Shown: positions 22,264 to 32,068 of the stretch, piece after piece
Layout of the letters: each line of letters begins with the position of its first letter
Numbering within the stretch: position 1 is the first letter of the stretch
Source: Chaetoceros tenuissimus
Lineage: Eukaryota > Bacillariophyta > Thalassiosirophyceae > Chaetocerotales > Chaetocerotaceae
Direction of reading: 5' to 3'
Assembly: GCA_021927905.1 (NCBI GenBank)
Contig: BLLK01000038.1
Location: 1,302,001-1,366,000, forward strand
Length of the DNA stretch: 64,000 nucleotides
The notes under the pieces: model-generated
The model's database searches: none
Told to the model about the DNA's origin: nothing
What the model saw: the letters and a program-made list of their open reading frames with translations, nothing else
Program-made: the position numbers and the translations under genes

Positions 22264-24270
22264 TTATCTCTCTTCTTGTTGTGGCGGTGGAGCACCTTCA
22301 ACACCATCTACGCGCGCCCAAGGCATCATGGATCTCAGGAATAGCTCAGCTAGAGGAAGATCTGGATCAATGACATCCATACCGTCTCTACCTGCTCCAA
22401 GTAAAGCCATTTGTTGCCTTGCAAGCATTTCTAAATCAATACCTTCGTCGTCACCTCGACCACCATGCCTTCTATTGTTTAGTCTCAAGAATCGTCTCCT
22501 ATTTGGAGTGTAGTTCATAGCTGTATCCATGAGAGATGGATCCAATGGGTTCGCATCTAGAGGAATGCGTCTAAAAGAGTCCTGGAAATCACAAGGGTCA
22601 AACTCGTAATATTTCAACAAAGCATCCGAAGGGGTGTAGTCTTTGTCTTGTCCAAACGCGATAAGCCTTTCGCATCCCTTGAACAACCACTTTTGTACAT
22701 CATCTCCACTCCATAACTTGTAACTACGCTCTACAAAAATGTTGGCAATCCTGTCAACTCCAGCATTGGATTTCCTATCCATATCATCGAGATCATCCAT
22801 GGCCGATGGCCAATCTGCTTGAAACGATCTAGCTCTGAGATTTACACCATTCTTTTCCAGAAGCATTCTCACAATAAAAGGATATCTCTTTAATGCAAAG
22901 TCTAGAGCCTCTTCTGCTTGTTTCTCCAAGCTGATTGCTTGTGATTCATCATCACTGGCATCATCATCATTATCTTCTAGAAAGTGACTCTTGCGATACA
23001 ATGCAAGTGCATAACTAAATGCCCAATTTGGCATTTGTCTTAAGTCTCCCACAAAATAATGTTCATCGACACTGCAAACTTTGACTGCATCAGATTCCAC
23101 CATGTTGATCAAGAACAATGCATCTTGTTCTCTGTTGGTAGCTAATGCATAGTAATCAAGCACCATTAAGATCCCCGTAGGATCTCTCAAAAAGTCAAGC
23201 GACAATAAAAATCTCGATACAGCCAAGGAAGTAGTGACACATCCAACTGTACAACTTGTCTGAGCAAAGCGAAACAAGGTATCAAAGAAAACTTTATTCT
23301 GCTCCGATTTGTAATAATCCATCAAATTGACTTTATCACAAGATTCATGTCCAAACAGAAAACTTCCAAATGATGCCGATTCCAAAACCCATAGAATACG
23401 CTTCAGTAAATCCATCCCTTTATCATTCTCACCAATGGAAAAGAAAAACATTGCAAAGTGGAAAATAGGCTCCACTACAAATGGATTATCAGCAATAAAC
23501 ATTGCTAGAGTATTGATATCACCTGTATTCGCAATATATCTCGTATAGTCATCCATACGATCTTGATATGTGTTACTTCTCTGAAAAGTATACCAATTTT
23601 GAATCTCGAGTGGTATTTCAATGATTTGTTCATCTGGATTATTTTCATCTGATTTCCCCTGTAGAACTTGTGAATTATACGGCCATGGAGTTGTACTTTC
23701 ATCAGTGTTCACTTGTGTCATTCCGAGTCCACCTCCTACATAACTGGTTGCTCGAGTACCCCAATTATCACGATGTCTAGTAAACAAGTTATGATTTTGC
23801 TTTGATCTTCTCTGTTTGGAAGATTGCTTATTGGAAGCAGAAGAAGTCGTACCATTCAACATGTTGCGCATGGTATTGTCCAAATTATAATCTCTTGAAT
23901 CATTATCATACAAGACAACAGTATACTTGGAAGAAGAAGTAAATTGCTGCTGCTGTTCATTCTCCATTCCAACATGTTCCTGTTTGAATTCCGACAAGAT
24001 GGCATCAAGATCTTCTTCCTCTGGTTCCTCCTCTTGTTCATTTGTAGAAATTTTTACAGGTTCTGGTTTGACTTGTTTTACTTCTTCGTCGTTAGATTCA
24101 GAGTCACTGTCGGAATCAGAGTCACTATCGGAATCATCCATCATTAAGTGAAACCCTGAACTTTTGGCAGCTGGTTCCTCTTCTTCACTTTCATAGCTTT
24201 CTTCGTCACTTTCGTTTGCTTCATTTGTATTTTCTTCTTCACGAAGTCGTCGCATATATCTCGCACTCAT
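22264..24270 (-). CDS. TCF25: TCF25/Rqc1 family protein (668 aa)
   Basis: TCF25 (yeast Rqc1) is a component of the ribosome quality-control complex and helps ubiquitin-mark stalled nascent chains. The ATG is at 24270. Residues 1-95 are the usual acidic, Ser/Asp/Glu-rich N-terminus ('MSARYMRRLREEE', then an Asp-Ser run made by a repeated hexamer). The conserved core starts near residue 215 ('WYTFQRSNTYQDRMDDYTRY') with 'IADNPFVVEPIFHFAMFFFS', 'ASFGSFLFGHESCDKVN', 'DPTGILMVLDYYALATNRE' and 'LPNWAFSYALALYRK'-type blocks (here MPNWAFSY), then 'YPFIVRMLLEKNGV'. The length suits the family. The C-terminal Arg-rich loop and 'MMPWARVDG' are also typical. It is an intronless single-copy housekeeping gene. 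Confidence 0.92.
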   Translation of the reverse strand: MSARYMRRLREEENTNEANESDEESYESEEEEPAAKSSGFHLMMDDSDSDSDSDSDSESNDEEVKQVKPEPVKISTNEQEEEPEEEDLDAILSEFKQEHVGMENEQQQQFTSSSKYTVVLYDNDSRDYNLDNTMRNMLNGTTSSASNKQSSKQRRSKQNHNLFTRHRDNWGTRATSYVGGGLGMTQVNTDESTTPWPYNSQVLQGKSDENNPDEQIIEIPLEIQNWYTFQRSNTYQDRMDDYTRYIANTGDINTLAMFIADNPFVVEPIFHFAMFFFSIGENDKGMDLLKRILWVLESASFGSFLFGHESCDKVNLMDYYKSEQNKVFFDTLFRFAQTSCTVGCVTTSLAVSRFLLSLDFLRDPTGILMVLDYYALATNREQDALFLINMVESDAVKVCSVDEHYFVGDLRQMPNWAFSYALALYRKSHFLEDNDDDASDDESQAISLEKQAEEALDFALKRYPFIVRMLLEKNGVNLRARSFQADWPSAMDDLDDMDRKSNAGVDRIANIFVERSYKLWSGDDVQKWLFKGCERLIAFGQDKDYTPSDALLKYYEFDPCDFQDSFRRIPLDANPLDPSLMDTAMNYTPNRRRFLRLNNRRHGGRGDDEGIDLEMLARQQMALLGAGRDGMDVIDPDLPLAELFLRSMMPWARVDGVEGAPPPQQEER

Positions 24271-25386
24271 TTTTGTAGTAGGTTTCTGTACAATGTATTG
24301 GAAGAAAAGAGTGTATGATGTTCGAGTATGTTGATTAGCTCACAATGATATGAGATTACGTAGATGATTCAGATGCAAGCAAGATGTGTGTTTTGATGGA
24401 GAAGAATGAGAGTGTGAGCACACCTCATCTTTCTTTGGAAAGAGACAGGATAGAATAGAAAAGGGGAGAGAATGACAACGGTTATTTTCATTTTTTCTTT
24501 CATATTTCACAAGTATTTTACTTACATACAAAAACAATGTTTATTATAAAAATGCATATTATTATAAAAGCATAATGAGCAAAATTGGCAAAGATTTCTT
24601 TTCTATTACACATTCAATTTTGTGCTTATGCATAAATTCGAATTTCATTCTCTAAATGGACTCGAAGAACCGCCCTGAATAACCGTTATATGACGTCATG
24701 GGTCTGCATTGATGAAAAAAGTTCGTCGCTTGTGCGTTTTGCCTTTCATCTAGGTCTTCCGAAATAGCTATTTTTGTAATTTTAATGATTGACCACTATT
24801 TGATAGTACCATATTTCTTCAACCGGAACACCTAACAAGCACCACTTCACCCTCTTCCTAGCACAACAAGGGCAATTCGTTTCGGAACCATCAAAGGATA
24901 GCTTTGCCCAGCAAAAGATTTGGCATTCCTCAATCTCTAGCTAACACACAGTAACATCACTGTAGCTACATCACCTAGTAGGCGACATCTGCTGCGTTTC
25001 AGGGAGAGAAAGAGGGTACTTTTGTTATATATTTTCATATCCTCAAAATCACTTCGGTGAGATAAATGGTGAGATCTTAACAAATCTGTAATAGTCACGG
25101 CTTTGAGACATTGTATAGAAAGAGAATATATATGAATCTTTGCTGTTGCTTATGAATTATGAGCTATTAAATTTAAATATATCATGGAAGAATAGAAATA
25201 CATGTTGGTCATCACTACTTAAAAATTCTTTACATGTTGGAAATATTTATTTTTCATTTTTCATGTCTTTTTTTCTCAGTTTTCACTCACCTTTTTTTTC
25301 TTTCATTTTACTTACTTTTTCTACTTGATACTTTGCGAACCTTAATTCTATTATATTATCGACAGCACCTCACTTCTCTTTTCAAT
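24271..25386. other. Divergent intergenic region, 1.1 kb, with a CRE-type palindrome
   Basis: It holds the promoters of TCF25 (minus) and the GNAT-PhzF gene (plus). A perfect TGACGTCA palindrome at 24691-24698 is the classic bZIP/CRE site; TGACGTC-type elements are known in diatoms as CO2/cAMP-responsive. A pyrimidine-rich stretch (25240-25380) precedes the PhzF-fusion ATG. No gene seen. A short plus frame at 25140-25328 looks random and hydrophobic. Confidence 0.5.
24691..24698. promoter_or_regulatory. CRE-like palindrome TGACGTCA
   Basis: A perfect 8-bp bZIP-binding palindrome, 421 bp upstream of the TCF25 start and 689 bp upstream of the GNAT-PhzF start. The role is inferred only from motif identity. 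Confidence 0.4.
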
Positions 25387-27105
25387 ATGGAAGCGTCCAA
25401 TGAAGAAAAGGCACCGCCACCTGTCTCTACAAACAACACAGATGTAGAAGAAAGTACCAATGCCCCCCTAGAAGATCCAAATAATGCTACCCCCACGAAA
25501 GTAGAACCGACCCTCCTGTTCCGAAATGTATGTCCCACAGACCTTGCCAAAATTACTGCACTCGAAAAGGCATCTTATCCAGCAGATGAAGCAGCTAGCA
25601 GAGCAAAAATTCAATATCGACAGCATCACGCTGCGGCATTTTTCCGATGTGCCGTACTGGTCAATGAAATATCACCCATCAACTCTACCAACTCTGCAGA
25701 TGAAAAAGATACCAACGATGCCTCCATTAGTTTTATGAATGATAACCTCAACAGTCTCAATGGTATGGGAGAAATCGTAGGATTCATTACAGCTACTAGA
25801 TGTCACAAATTTGACGAAGAATCCATGAAAACACACGTACCTTCGGGAAAATATCTTGCTATACATTCTGTAGTGGTGGATGAAAAATATCGAAAATTGG
25901 GAATTGGAACTAGAATGATGAAGGATTATATAAATGCTATTGAAAGTATCAGAGCGAATCAATCTGGTACGAAATTGAAATATCCAATTGAGAAAATTGT
26001 ACTCTTGAGTAAAATGAGCAATGTGCCTTTTTACATTCGTTCTGGATTTGCAGTCATGGGTAAAAGTCAAATTCAACATGGTCAAGATGATTGGTATGAT
26101 TGTGAAATGGTCATGAAAGAAGTTACAGAGACTGTGAAAAAGGACAAGAGTTATGAATGTTGGATCATGGACAGTTTTGCTACTGCGACCAAGGGGACTG
26201 GAAACCCAGCTGGTGTTGTCCTGATTACAGATGCAGGACAGATGGATGTAGAAGGTGAAGAACAGTTTGATCCTCACTCGGAAGACAACCAAAATTGGAT
26301 GAAAGTCGTTGCAAAAGAATTCAACCTCAGCGAGACCGCATTTATTTGGGAAAGACCAAATACTGATGGATTAGAATATAACATTCGATACTATACTTGC
26401 AACGGAACAGAAGTGGAGTTGTGTGGACATGCTACACTGGCTTCGTCCCATGTTGTGTTTGACAAATTAGTTGAAGTAGGAAGGCGCGATATTTCGATAA
26501 CGTTTTATGCAAGCTCGGATGTGCTAAAGTGCAAACCTGCAGCAGGAAGAAAAATTCACATGGAATTTCCTGCCAAAAATACTGTGGAGTTTGAAGCTGA
26601 CTCCGAGGACGAAAAAGCCGCAAAGCAAACCATTCGAGAATCTCTATTTCCGAATATGAGCGAAGATGATTTTGACTCCACAATTAGGTATATCGGAGTC
26701 GATGACGGTTGTGACGATTTATTTGTGGAACTGACAGCAGATGCTTTCTTCTCGATACCAGAGGCGTCTGAGATTAGCTATGTGCCTATGATGACATTTG
26801 ATGGATACAGTCGTGGAATTATTGTATGCTGCACTGTTCCAGATGAATTGAAGGAAGCGGGAGAGAAAGCTGACTTCTTCTCACGTTTCTTTGGACCAAA
26901 GGTTGGAATCAACGAAGATCCAGTTACTGGCTCGGCACATTGTGTTCTTGGTCCATATTTTACAAAGCAGCTAGAAAAGAATTGTGTTGTTGGATCTCAG
27001 AAATCTGAACGCGGAGGTACTGTTGAATGTACACTTCTCGAAGACGGCGTTGTCAGAATAGCAGGTTCTGTGACAAAAGCAATGAGTGGTAATCTCTTCC
27101 TGTAA
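25387..27105 (+). CDS. GNAT acetyltransferase fused to PhzF-family isomerase (572 aa)
   Basis: Two enzymes are joined in one chain. Residues about 40-250 form a GNAT N-acetyltransferase, closest in look to arylalkylamine/serotonin N-acetyltransferases: 'FRNVCPTDLAKITALEKASY', 'GEIVGFITATRC', the acetyl-CoA motif 'IHSVVVDEKYRKLGIGTRMM' and 'VPFYIRSGFAVMG'. Residues about 256-570 form a PhzF-like domain: 'IMDSFATATKGTGNPAGVV', catalytic Glu in 'FNLSETAFIW', 'TEVELCGHATLAS', and near the end 'GINEDPVTGSAHC'. PhzF proteins isomerise or epimerise small amine/carboxylate metabolites, so acetylation plus isomerisation of a related substrate is a reasonable inference. The substrate is unknown. I chose the ATG at 25387; the frame also has an ATG at 25234 that would add 51 hydrophobic residues encoded by a pyrimidine-rich leader. 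No introns. Confidence 0.88.
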   Translation: MEASNEEKAPPPVSTNNTDVEESTNAPLEDPNNATPTKVEPTLLFRNVCPTDLAKITALEKASYPADEAASRAKIQYRQHHAAAFFRCAVLVNEISPINSTNSADEKDTNDASISFMNDNLNSLNGMGEIVGFITATRCHKFDEESMKTHVPSGKYLAIHSVVVDEKYRKLGIGTRMMKDYINAIESIRANQSGTKLKYPIEKIVLLSKMSNVPFYIRSGFAVMGKSQIQHGQDDWYDCEMVMKEVTETVKKDKSYECWIMDSFATATKGTGNPAGVVLITDAGQMDVEGEEQFDPHSEDNQNWMKVVAKEFNLSETAFIWERPNTDGLEYNIRYYTCNGTEVELCGHATLASSHVVFDKLVEVGRRDISITFYASSDVLKCKPAAGRKIHMEFPAKNTVEFEADSEDEKAAKQTIRESLFPNMSEDDFDSTIRYIGVDDGCDDLFVELTADAFFSIPEASEISYVPMMTFDGYSRGIIVCCTVPDELKEAGEKADFFSRFFGPKVGINEDPVTGSAHCVLGPYFTKQLEKNCVVGSQKSERGGTVECTLLEDGVVRIAGSVTKAMSGNLFL

Positions 27106-27206
27106 ATAGCACACTGATAACTTAAAAAGTCTATAGAGAAAACTTCTTGATGGTATTAGAGGGTAATATTTATATTTAGCTTACTTAGAAATATATATTC
27201 ATATCA

Positions 27207-28871
27207 TCATTCGTATTTAGCAAAAACGCTTGTAATGTCACAAACATTTACTTTCTGAATAATGCGTAGAAACTTTTCAGTGTCATACTTTTTCATCAAC
27301 GACTTCATATTTTTGTTTTTGTGCATGGTTTGTAGAAGTCGATAAAGTAGTGAAACTGTTTCAAACATTTGCTCCTCTTCGAATCCACTATGGTGTCTCA
27401 AGTGACTGTTCCAAACATCATCGCTACCCACCATTGCCCTAGCGAGATACAAAGCTGCAGCAGCTATGAGGCTGCCTTTGACATCTACTAGAGCAGGAAT
27501 TAGAAGAGAGGCATCTACAATGAGTAGTGCCATCGAATGTAATTTTTTATTATATCTAGCGCATCCGTGTTCCGTGTCGTTATCGGGAGGAAAACAAGAT
27601 ACATCAAGGTAGTGGTCTAAAAAGTGAAATGCAGTCACACACTGCAAATCAAATCCTAAAGTGAGGCAAATGGTCATTTCCATTGCGCAGATTTCATTTG
27701 GTGAACACGAACCGTCAGTAAAGAAGGCAATATCAACAGGCCTAGTCTTCTTTACTTCGTTCAATTTGCCTGCAATTACGAGGCATGCACTGAGGTGGAG
27801 AGAGAGAGAATGTAGAGAGAGAGAGAGTGAGTCAAAGCAGAAAAAATATCTTTAACAATACGTAAAATTGACTCACCATCCAAAGGTATGAAAGGTTTCT
27901 GGAGTGACTTCTAATTTGTACAGGGCCTTATCCATCAAATTGACACAAGTATGTACCGTTTCATGAGTGAAGCTTAGATCGTTGGCCACACTGATCAACC
28001 AATTGACAAGGATTGCTCTCATTTCTAAATTGATTTCAGATTGAAATTTACTTGACATGTACATTGGCATTGTAGGTGCTAACGCGCGTGACAACTCCTT
28101 CTCCTCCTCTTTGTAGATACTACGTGTTCTAGGTCGAGAGATGGGAGAATTTTTCTTCGATAGCTCATTCCGTTTGACAATATCCCTTTCCTCCTTTTCA
28201 ATATTAGATTGGAAATATACGTCACCATATGCTTTCTTATAAGCATATGTGAGTTCCTTAGAATCATCGCAGGAAGTGAAGATGCTACTGATTTTCCTAT
28301 ATTCAATTTGTTTCGGTGGCATCTCAGTCACGACCATTTCTGTACTAGAAGGTTCATTTCGTTTAGGAATATTATGAGGCGGTAAAAACTCGGAATCTGT
28401 ATGAAAGTCATTGTGATCATTCATGTCTTCCTCTGAATACAAATTGGACTCATATCCATTTGCCTTTTGTGGATTTACAAATAGCCTTACTTTTTGTTTG
28501 CGTTTATATTCTAGCTTGGCAGAAGTCATACGCTTACTTCTTCTCGCAGCCACAGGTTTCTGCTGAACCCCTGGACAAGAAGAAGTGGTAGTTGCAGCAG
28601 AAGGCAAAACAGTTCCTTGAGTCGTCAAAACAGATACATTTGTAGTAGACGAAGTAATTCTAATTTCCTTTTTGGACACGTTTGTTGTCACGGTTGATTT
28701 CTCATTTGCAACATATGGCGTAATGAGTTGATCATTGCCAGCTCTGCTACTATTGCAACTAGGAAGAGATACAACCGTTGCTTCAGATGCATCCTGTATG
28801 CGACTAAGTTTGCTCTTTGCATTCATGCCAGCAGAATGTTCTTTAGGCGTTAATTTGTTTCTCGTCTTCAT
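27207..28871 (-). CDS. Cyclin, A/B-type or diatom-specific (525 aa)
   Basis: Exons are 28871-27877 and 27789-27207 (1578 nt; intron of 87 nt with GTGAGT donor and a strong pyrimidine tract). The acceptor was chosen because it restores the cyclin-box sequence 'FGCACLVIAGKLNEVK'. The N-terminal cyclin box begins near residue 270 with 'LEMRAILVNWLISVANDLSF', close to the M-R-A-I-L-V-D-W signature but with Asn for Asp. The C-terminal cyclin fold has 'CSPNEICAMEMTICLTLGFD' and 'FHFLDHYLD'. The 260-residue N-terminus is disordered; no clear destruction box is seen (an RxxL occurs as 'RALA' context only). It activates a CDK, probably mitotic, but diatom-specific cyclins are numerous and this could be one of them. 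Confidence 0.85.
27798..27833. repeat. GA/CT microsatellite next to cyclin intron acceptor
   Basis: GA-rich run on the plus strand, read as CT on the coding strand, forming the polypyrimidine tract of the cyclin intron. Confidence 0.7.
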
Positions 28872-29466
28872 TATAATTTCTAGGAAAGAAAATGACTTTT
28901 CGATAGATATCGAAAGATGGAATTTTCTCAGTTCCCTTGAAGTGCTTTATATGCAACCAAGTCACAAACACAAATCAAAGACAAATCAATTCAGCTTTAT
29001 ATATGTACATTCTATGGACTATAGAGTCCTTTCAATTTCGTAGAAAACTGAAGCAACGAATTATGAAGATCACGCGATGGATATGTTTTTTATCTCGTTG
29101 GAAAGATGAAGCAAGAGATAGAAGAAGAAGGATGAAGAGAAGATGAATGGAGCTGGGAAAAAATGCGCGAAAGAGTATCCTAACATGACAAAGTCTCTGT
29201 CACACCGCTAGTTATTTTGGTAAGTATGTAAATTTGATCAGAACTTGCAAAAAAGTAAAAAATGAAGCAAAGATGATCAAATCAAGATACCAATGTTTGA
29301 AAGATGAAAACACCTATATTATAATAGTATAATGCAATTATTTTACACATTTGAATAAATTATATGAATGAAAATTATTTTTTCACCGAGTCGAATCGAA
29401 TTAATCTTTTCCATTTGTTACAAACAGTTGATAAAAATAAACTGTTGTTAAGACAAGAGCATTCTC
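28872..29466. other. Intergenic, 0.6 kb
   Basis: It contains the cyclin promoter and the 3' region of the next minus-strand gene. A 102-codon plus-strand frame crosses the cyclin start and has no motif. Very AT-rich around 29219-29420. Confidence 0.5.
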
Positions 29467-30195
29467 TCAACGTGTTGGACTGAAGAGGCGTTCCTCAATC
29501 GTTTCTCTGGAGACAAAGTCCATTGCAGGGTTCACTTCAAAGCCTAGTCTTTTCAAGGCTTGAGTTCCTACTCCGCTCTGTTTGACCACATGTCTGACGT
29601 TACCTGCAAGACCCTCTCGTAAAGCTTGCGAAGCCTTTGCTGTAGCTTTTGTATCACCTATATCCTCCCAAATATTTTGGCCTATCTTTTTCAAGAATCT
29701 ACCATTTTTCTCTCGGATTTCCGCAACAATAGATTTTGCAATGTCGGACCTGTGCAGTCTAGGAGTCTTGACATATTTTGGTTGATTGGCCGATACAAGT
29801 GTTCGGAAGGCAATATTGCCTTTGTGATGGTTAGTGACGCCTCCTCTACCACATAGAACATCGTTCTCTGTAATTTCTACTGTCATGCATGTCAATTTCT
29901 CCTCAGGTAGAGTTTTGATCACTATTGGCCGTGGTGCTTCTTGTTCGTGCTCATCGAGCACAACTGGTGTGCTCGATCTTCTCTTATTTGGACGTAAAGA
30001 CATGGTTGTCCCTTGATCGGAATGTTGAGTAGATTGCTCGACATTGACAACTGACAATACAACCGTGCTTCCTGCACTGCTATTACTAGTAGTTTCGGAA
30101 TCACGACTGCCAGTATCTTTTGCCTCCTGCTCTCTCATTCTTGGAGCATTTTTGCTGCTTGTAGCCAATGGGCGCTTTTGAGGTAATATGTTCAT
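29467..30195 (-). CDS. Diatom CGRG-domain protein (DUF6824-like), 242 aa
   Basis: The start is taken as the ATG at 30195; the frame is open upstream without another ATG. Residues about 90-170 hold the hallmark of a family greatly expanded in diatoms: 'ENDVLCGRGGVTNHHKGNIA', then 'FRTLVSANQPKYV', 'RSDIAKSIVAEIREKNGRFL' and 'IGQNIWEDIGDTKATAKASQ', followed by 'ALREG'. I recall this domain as DUF6824. The function is unknown, and a nucleic-acid-binding or transcriptional role is often guessed but not shown here. The N-terminus is Ser/Thr-rich and disordered with basic patches (RPNKRR). No intron. Confidence 0.88.
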   Translation of the reverse strand: MNILPQKRPLATSSKNAPRMREQEAKDTGSRDSETTSNSSAGSTVVLSVVNVEQSTQHSDQGTTMSLRPNKRRSSTPVVLDEHEQEAPRPIVIKTLPEEKLTCMTVEITENDVLCGRGGVTNHHKGNIAFRTLVSANQPKYVKTPRLHRSDIAKSIVAEIREKNGRFLKKIGQNIWEDIGDTKATAKASQALREGLAGNVRHVVKQSGVGTQALKRLGFEVNPAMDFVSRETIEERLFSPTR

Positions 30196-31372
30196 TGATT
30201 TTGTTTTCGACACGATTGTGCACTCGTATTCTACTTGCTTTTGATGATTTGGTAATTCCTTTGAACTTGCTTTTTTTGTGGATGTGTGAAAAGAAGTCTT
30301 GTGCAGCAGCTTGCGATGAACAATGATGAAAAATGAATTTGAAAGATACGCTTCGCTATTACTATTTTAGCTGAAGGTCAACTGAGGTGGGACTCAAAGT
30401 GAGAAGCATTGGAAAAACACGCTGAAACTCATTGCTTTGCATCTCGATTTTTAGTAGCCAGCAAGCTATCAATTAATTACAGGACTCAAACTATGACATA
30501 TGTTACATTCTAAATATCTTTTTTGTAGGATGCATTGGTTCTGTTACACACAATGACATTACCTTATTCGCGTTTTCCGATTGTGAATAGAGACCACGAA
30601 TGAAAATGGATCGCACAGAGGTGGGGTAAACATGGAAGGAGAGTGTACTTTACGCAATAACAGTTATTTGGTGTCTTAGGATGCAAGAAGTATCTAAGGT
30701 AGATATGTTTAAAAGTCTCCGCGTTGAGTCGAGTCATGTTTCAAGCAGCATATGAATTCGAGATCTGACTCTTACTACATACCGATTTGCATCCCTAGGA
30801 ACTAGACTTCATGCCTAATTTCAGAATTCAACATGTCTTAGAATGCATCAGGCACTCAATCTCTTTAGCACCGAAAGTATTGTAAGATGAGTAGGAAGGA
30901 TATGACATGGACTTCTTTTTAGTATATAAAATCCTTGCGTACTTTTAGGGGTAAAAGCCCCGCACTATGCGGAGAATATGACTAATAGAATAGAAGCAAA
31001 GGTGACACATCCACTTCCACTTCAGTTCCTAGATATCGATATTGCATGATTCATTCTTTTTGGATGAGAAATCTGTCAAAGATCCAAAATCACGTCACAG
31101 AAAATCGATGATGAATGTCTTTCCACGTTTTGATTTGAAATCTTTACAATGATTGATTAAGTTTAGATTTGCTTAACCTTTATCAAATTGGGAAGATCAT
31201 GATTACCATTGTTTGTTCAAAAGTGCATAAGGTACACTGTTTAGCTAGTAATTGCTCATACGTGCAAGGCAGGTACTCCGCCTACCTATGTCTATAATTT
31301 CTCCCAACCCTCCATATTTCAAGATATAAGATATATGCAAATCAAATCACAATTAGCAAAACATTTTCCACT
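30196..31372. other. Intergenic, 1.18 kb, no gene seen
   Basis: No open frame above about 60 codons. It contains two overlapping short inverted repeats at 30948-30972: GGGGTAAAAGCCCC, and CCGCA-CTA-TGCGG sharing two C residues. These are the only notable structure and are a weak candidate for an RNA hairpin. No tRNA features. Confidence 0.45.
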
Positions 31373-31708
31373 TTATAGTTCGTCCACTTCGTATTGGATA
31401 GCCGATCGGCTACCTGGTTCAATCCTAGGCAACAAAATATCAGAGAGAAAAGCTTTATGCACAGGACTCTGATCATAAGCCTCATAATCAGCTACAGATT
31501 CAAAACCAAGAACCCAAGCAACTTGACGATTTGGTCCAGCGGGATGATTTTGTCCTGCAGGTAGAAGCATATCTTTTCCTAGTTCAAACTTTTTAATCTG
31601 TGGAATTTCCTTTGGAAGATCTTGGAGTGCTTTGTAGACGGTTTCAAAGTCTGAGGTTTTGCTCTCTTCCTTGAGACGGAACATTACAATGTGTTTGACG
31701 AATGCCAT
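31373..31708 (-). CDS. Dabb (stress-responsive A/B barrel) domain protein (111 aa)
   Basis: Small dimeric alpha/beta-barrel family; members include stress-induced plant proteins and polyketide cyclases. Sequence marks are 'FVKHIVMFRLKEES' at the start, 'ALQDLPKEIPQIKKFELGKD', 'QVAWVLGFESVADYEAY' and 'SPVHKAFLSDILLPRI', which cover the full ~100-residue domain. I use the ATG at 31708 because the family starts just before V-K-H. An in-frame ATG at 31726 would add MKVILA. Substrate and role are unknown. It is divergently arranged with the plastid GTPase gene, 360 bp away. Confidence 0.85.
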   Translation of the reverse strand: MAFVKHIVMFRLKEESKTSDFETVYKALQDLPKEIPQIKKFELGKDMLLPAGQNHPAGPNRQVAWVLGFESVADYEAYDQSPVHKAFLSDILLPRIEPGSRSAIQYEVDEL

Positions 31709-32068
31709 TGCTAGAATTACCTTCATTTCGTTGTAGAAGAGTTGGAGAACTGTATATAGTGAAAGTGCCAATCAATCAATCTTCAATGAATGTATTCGAG
31801 GAGGAGCAAGGAGGAGAAAGGAGAAAGATCCAATTTGGATGGATGGAGAGTACGTACGTACTACAATCTATAAGATAGATTTTGACAGGTTCTCATCTTA
31901 GCGCGCAATTTTCTATCTTTCATCCGCCACTCGTTTTCATCACATCCATCACAAACATCATGCTTCATCATGCTAGTCAGCTATCTCTAGCTAGCATCGC
32001 TTGAATAATCTCAGGTTTAGTTTACTTTATCAATCTTCCAAACTTCAAAGATATAAGCTGCAACAAAA
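31709..32068. other. Divergent promoter region, Dabb gene / EngB gene
   Basis: 360 bp shared upstream region with a TACGTACGTA palindromic run near 31852-31861. No open frame of interest. Confidence 0.45.

Noticed and set aside
25234-25386. Upstream ATG giving a 51-residue hydrophobic extension of the GNAT-PhzF protein
   Set aside because: It is encoded by a pyrimidine-rich AT leader typical of a 5' UTR. The ATG at 25387 starts a normal hydrophilic N-terminus, though a membrane anchor cannot be wholly excluded.
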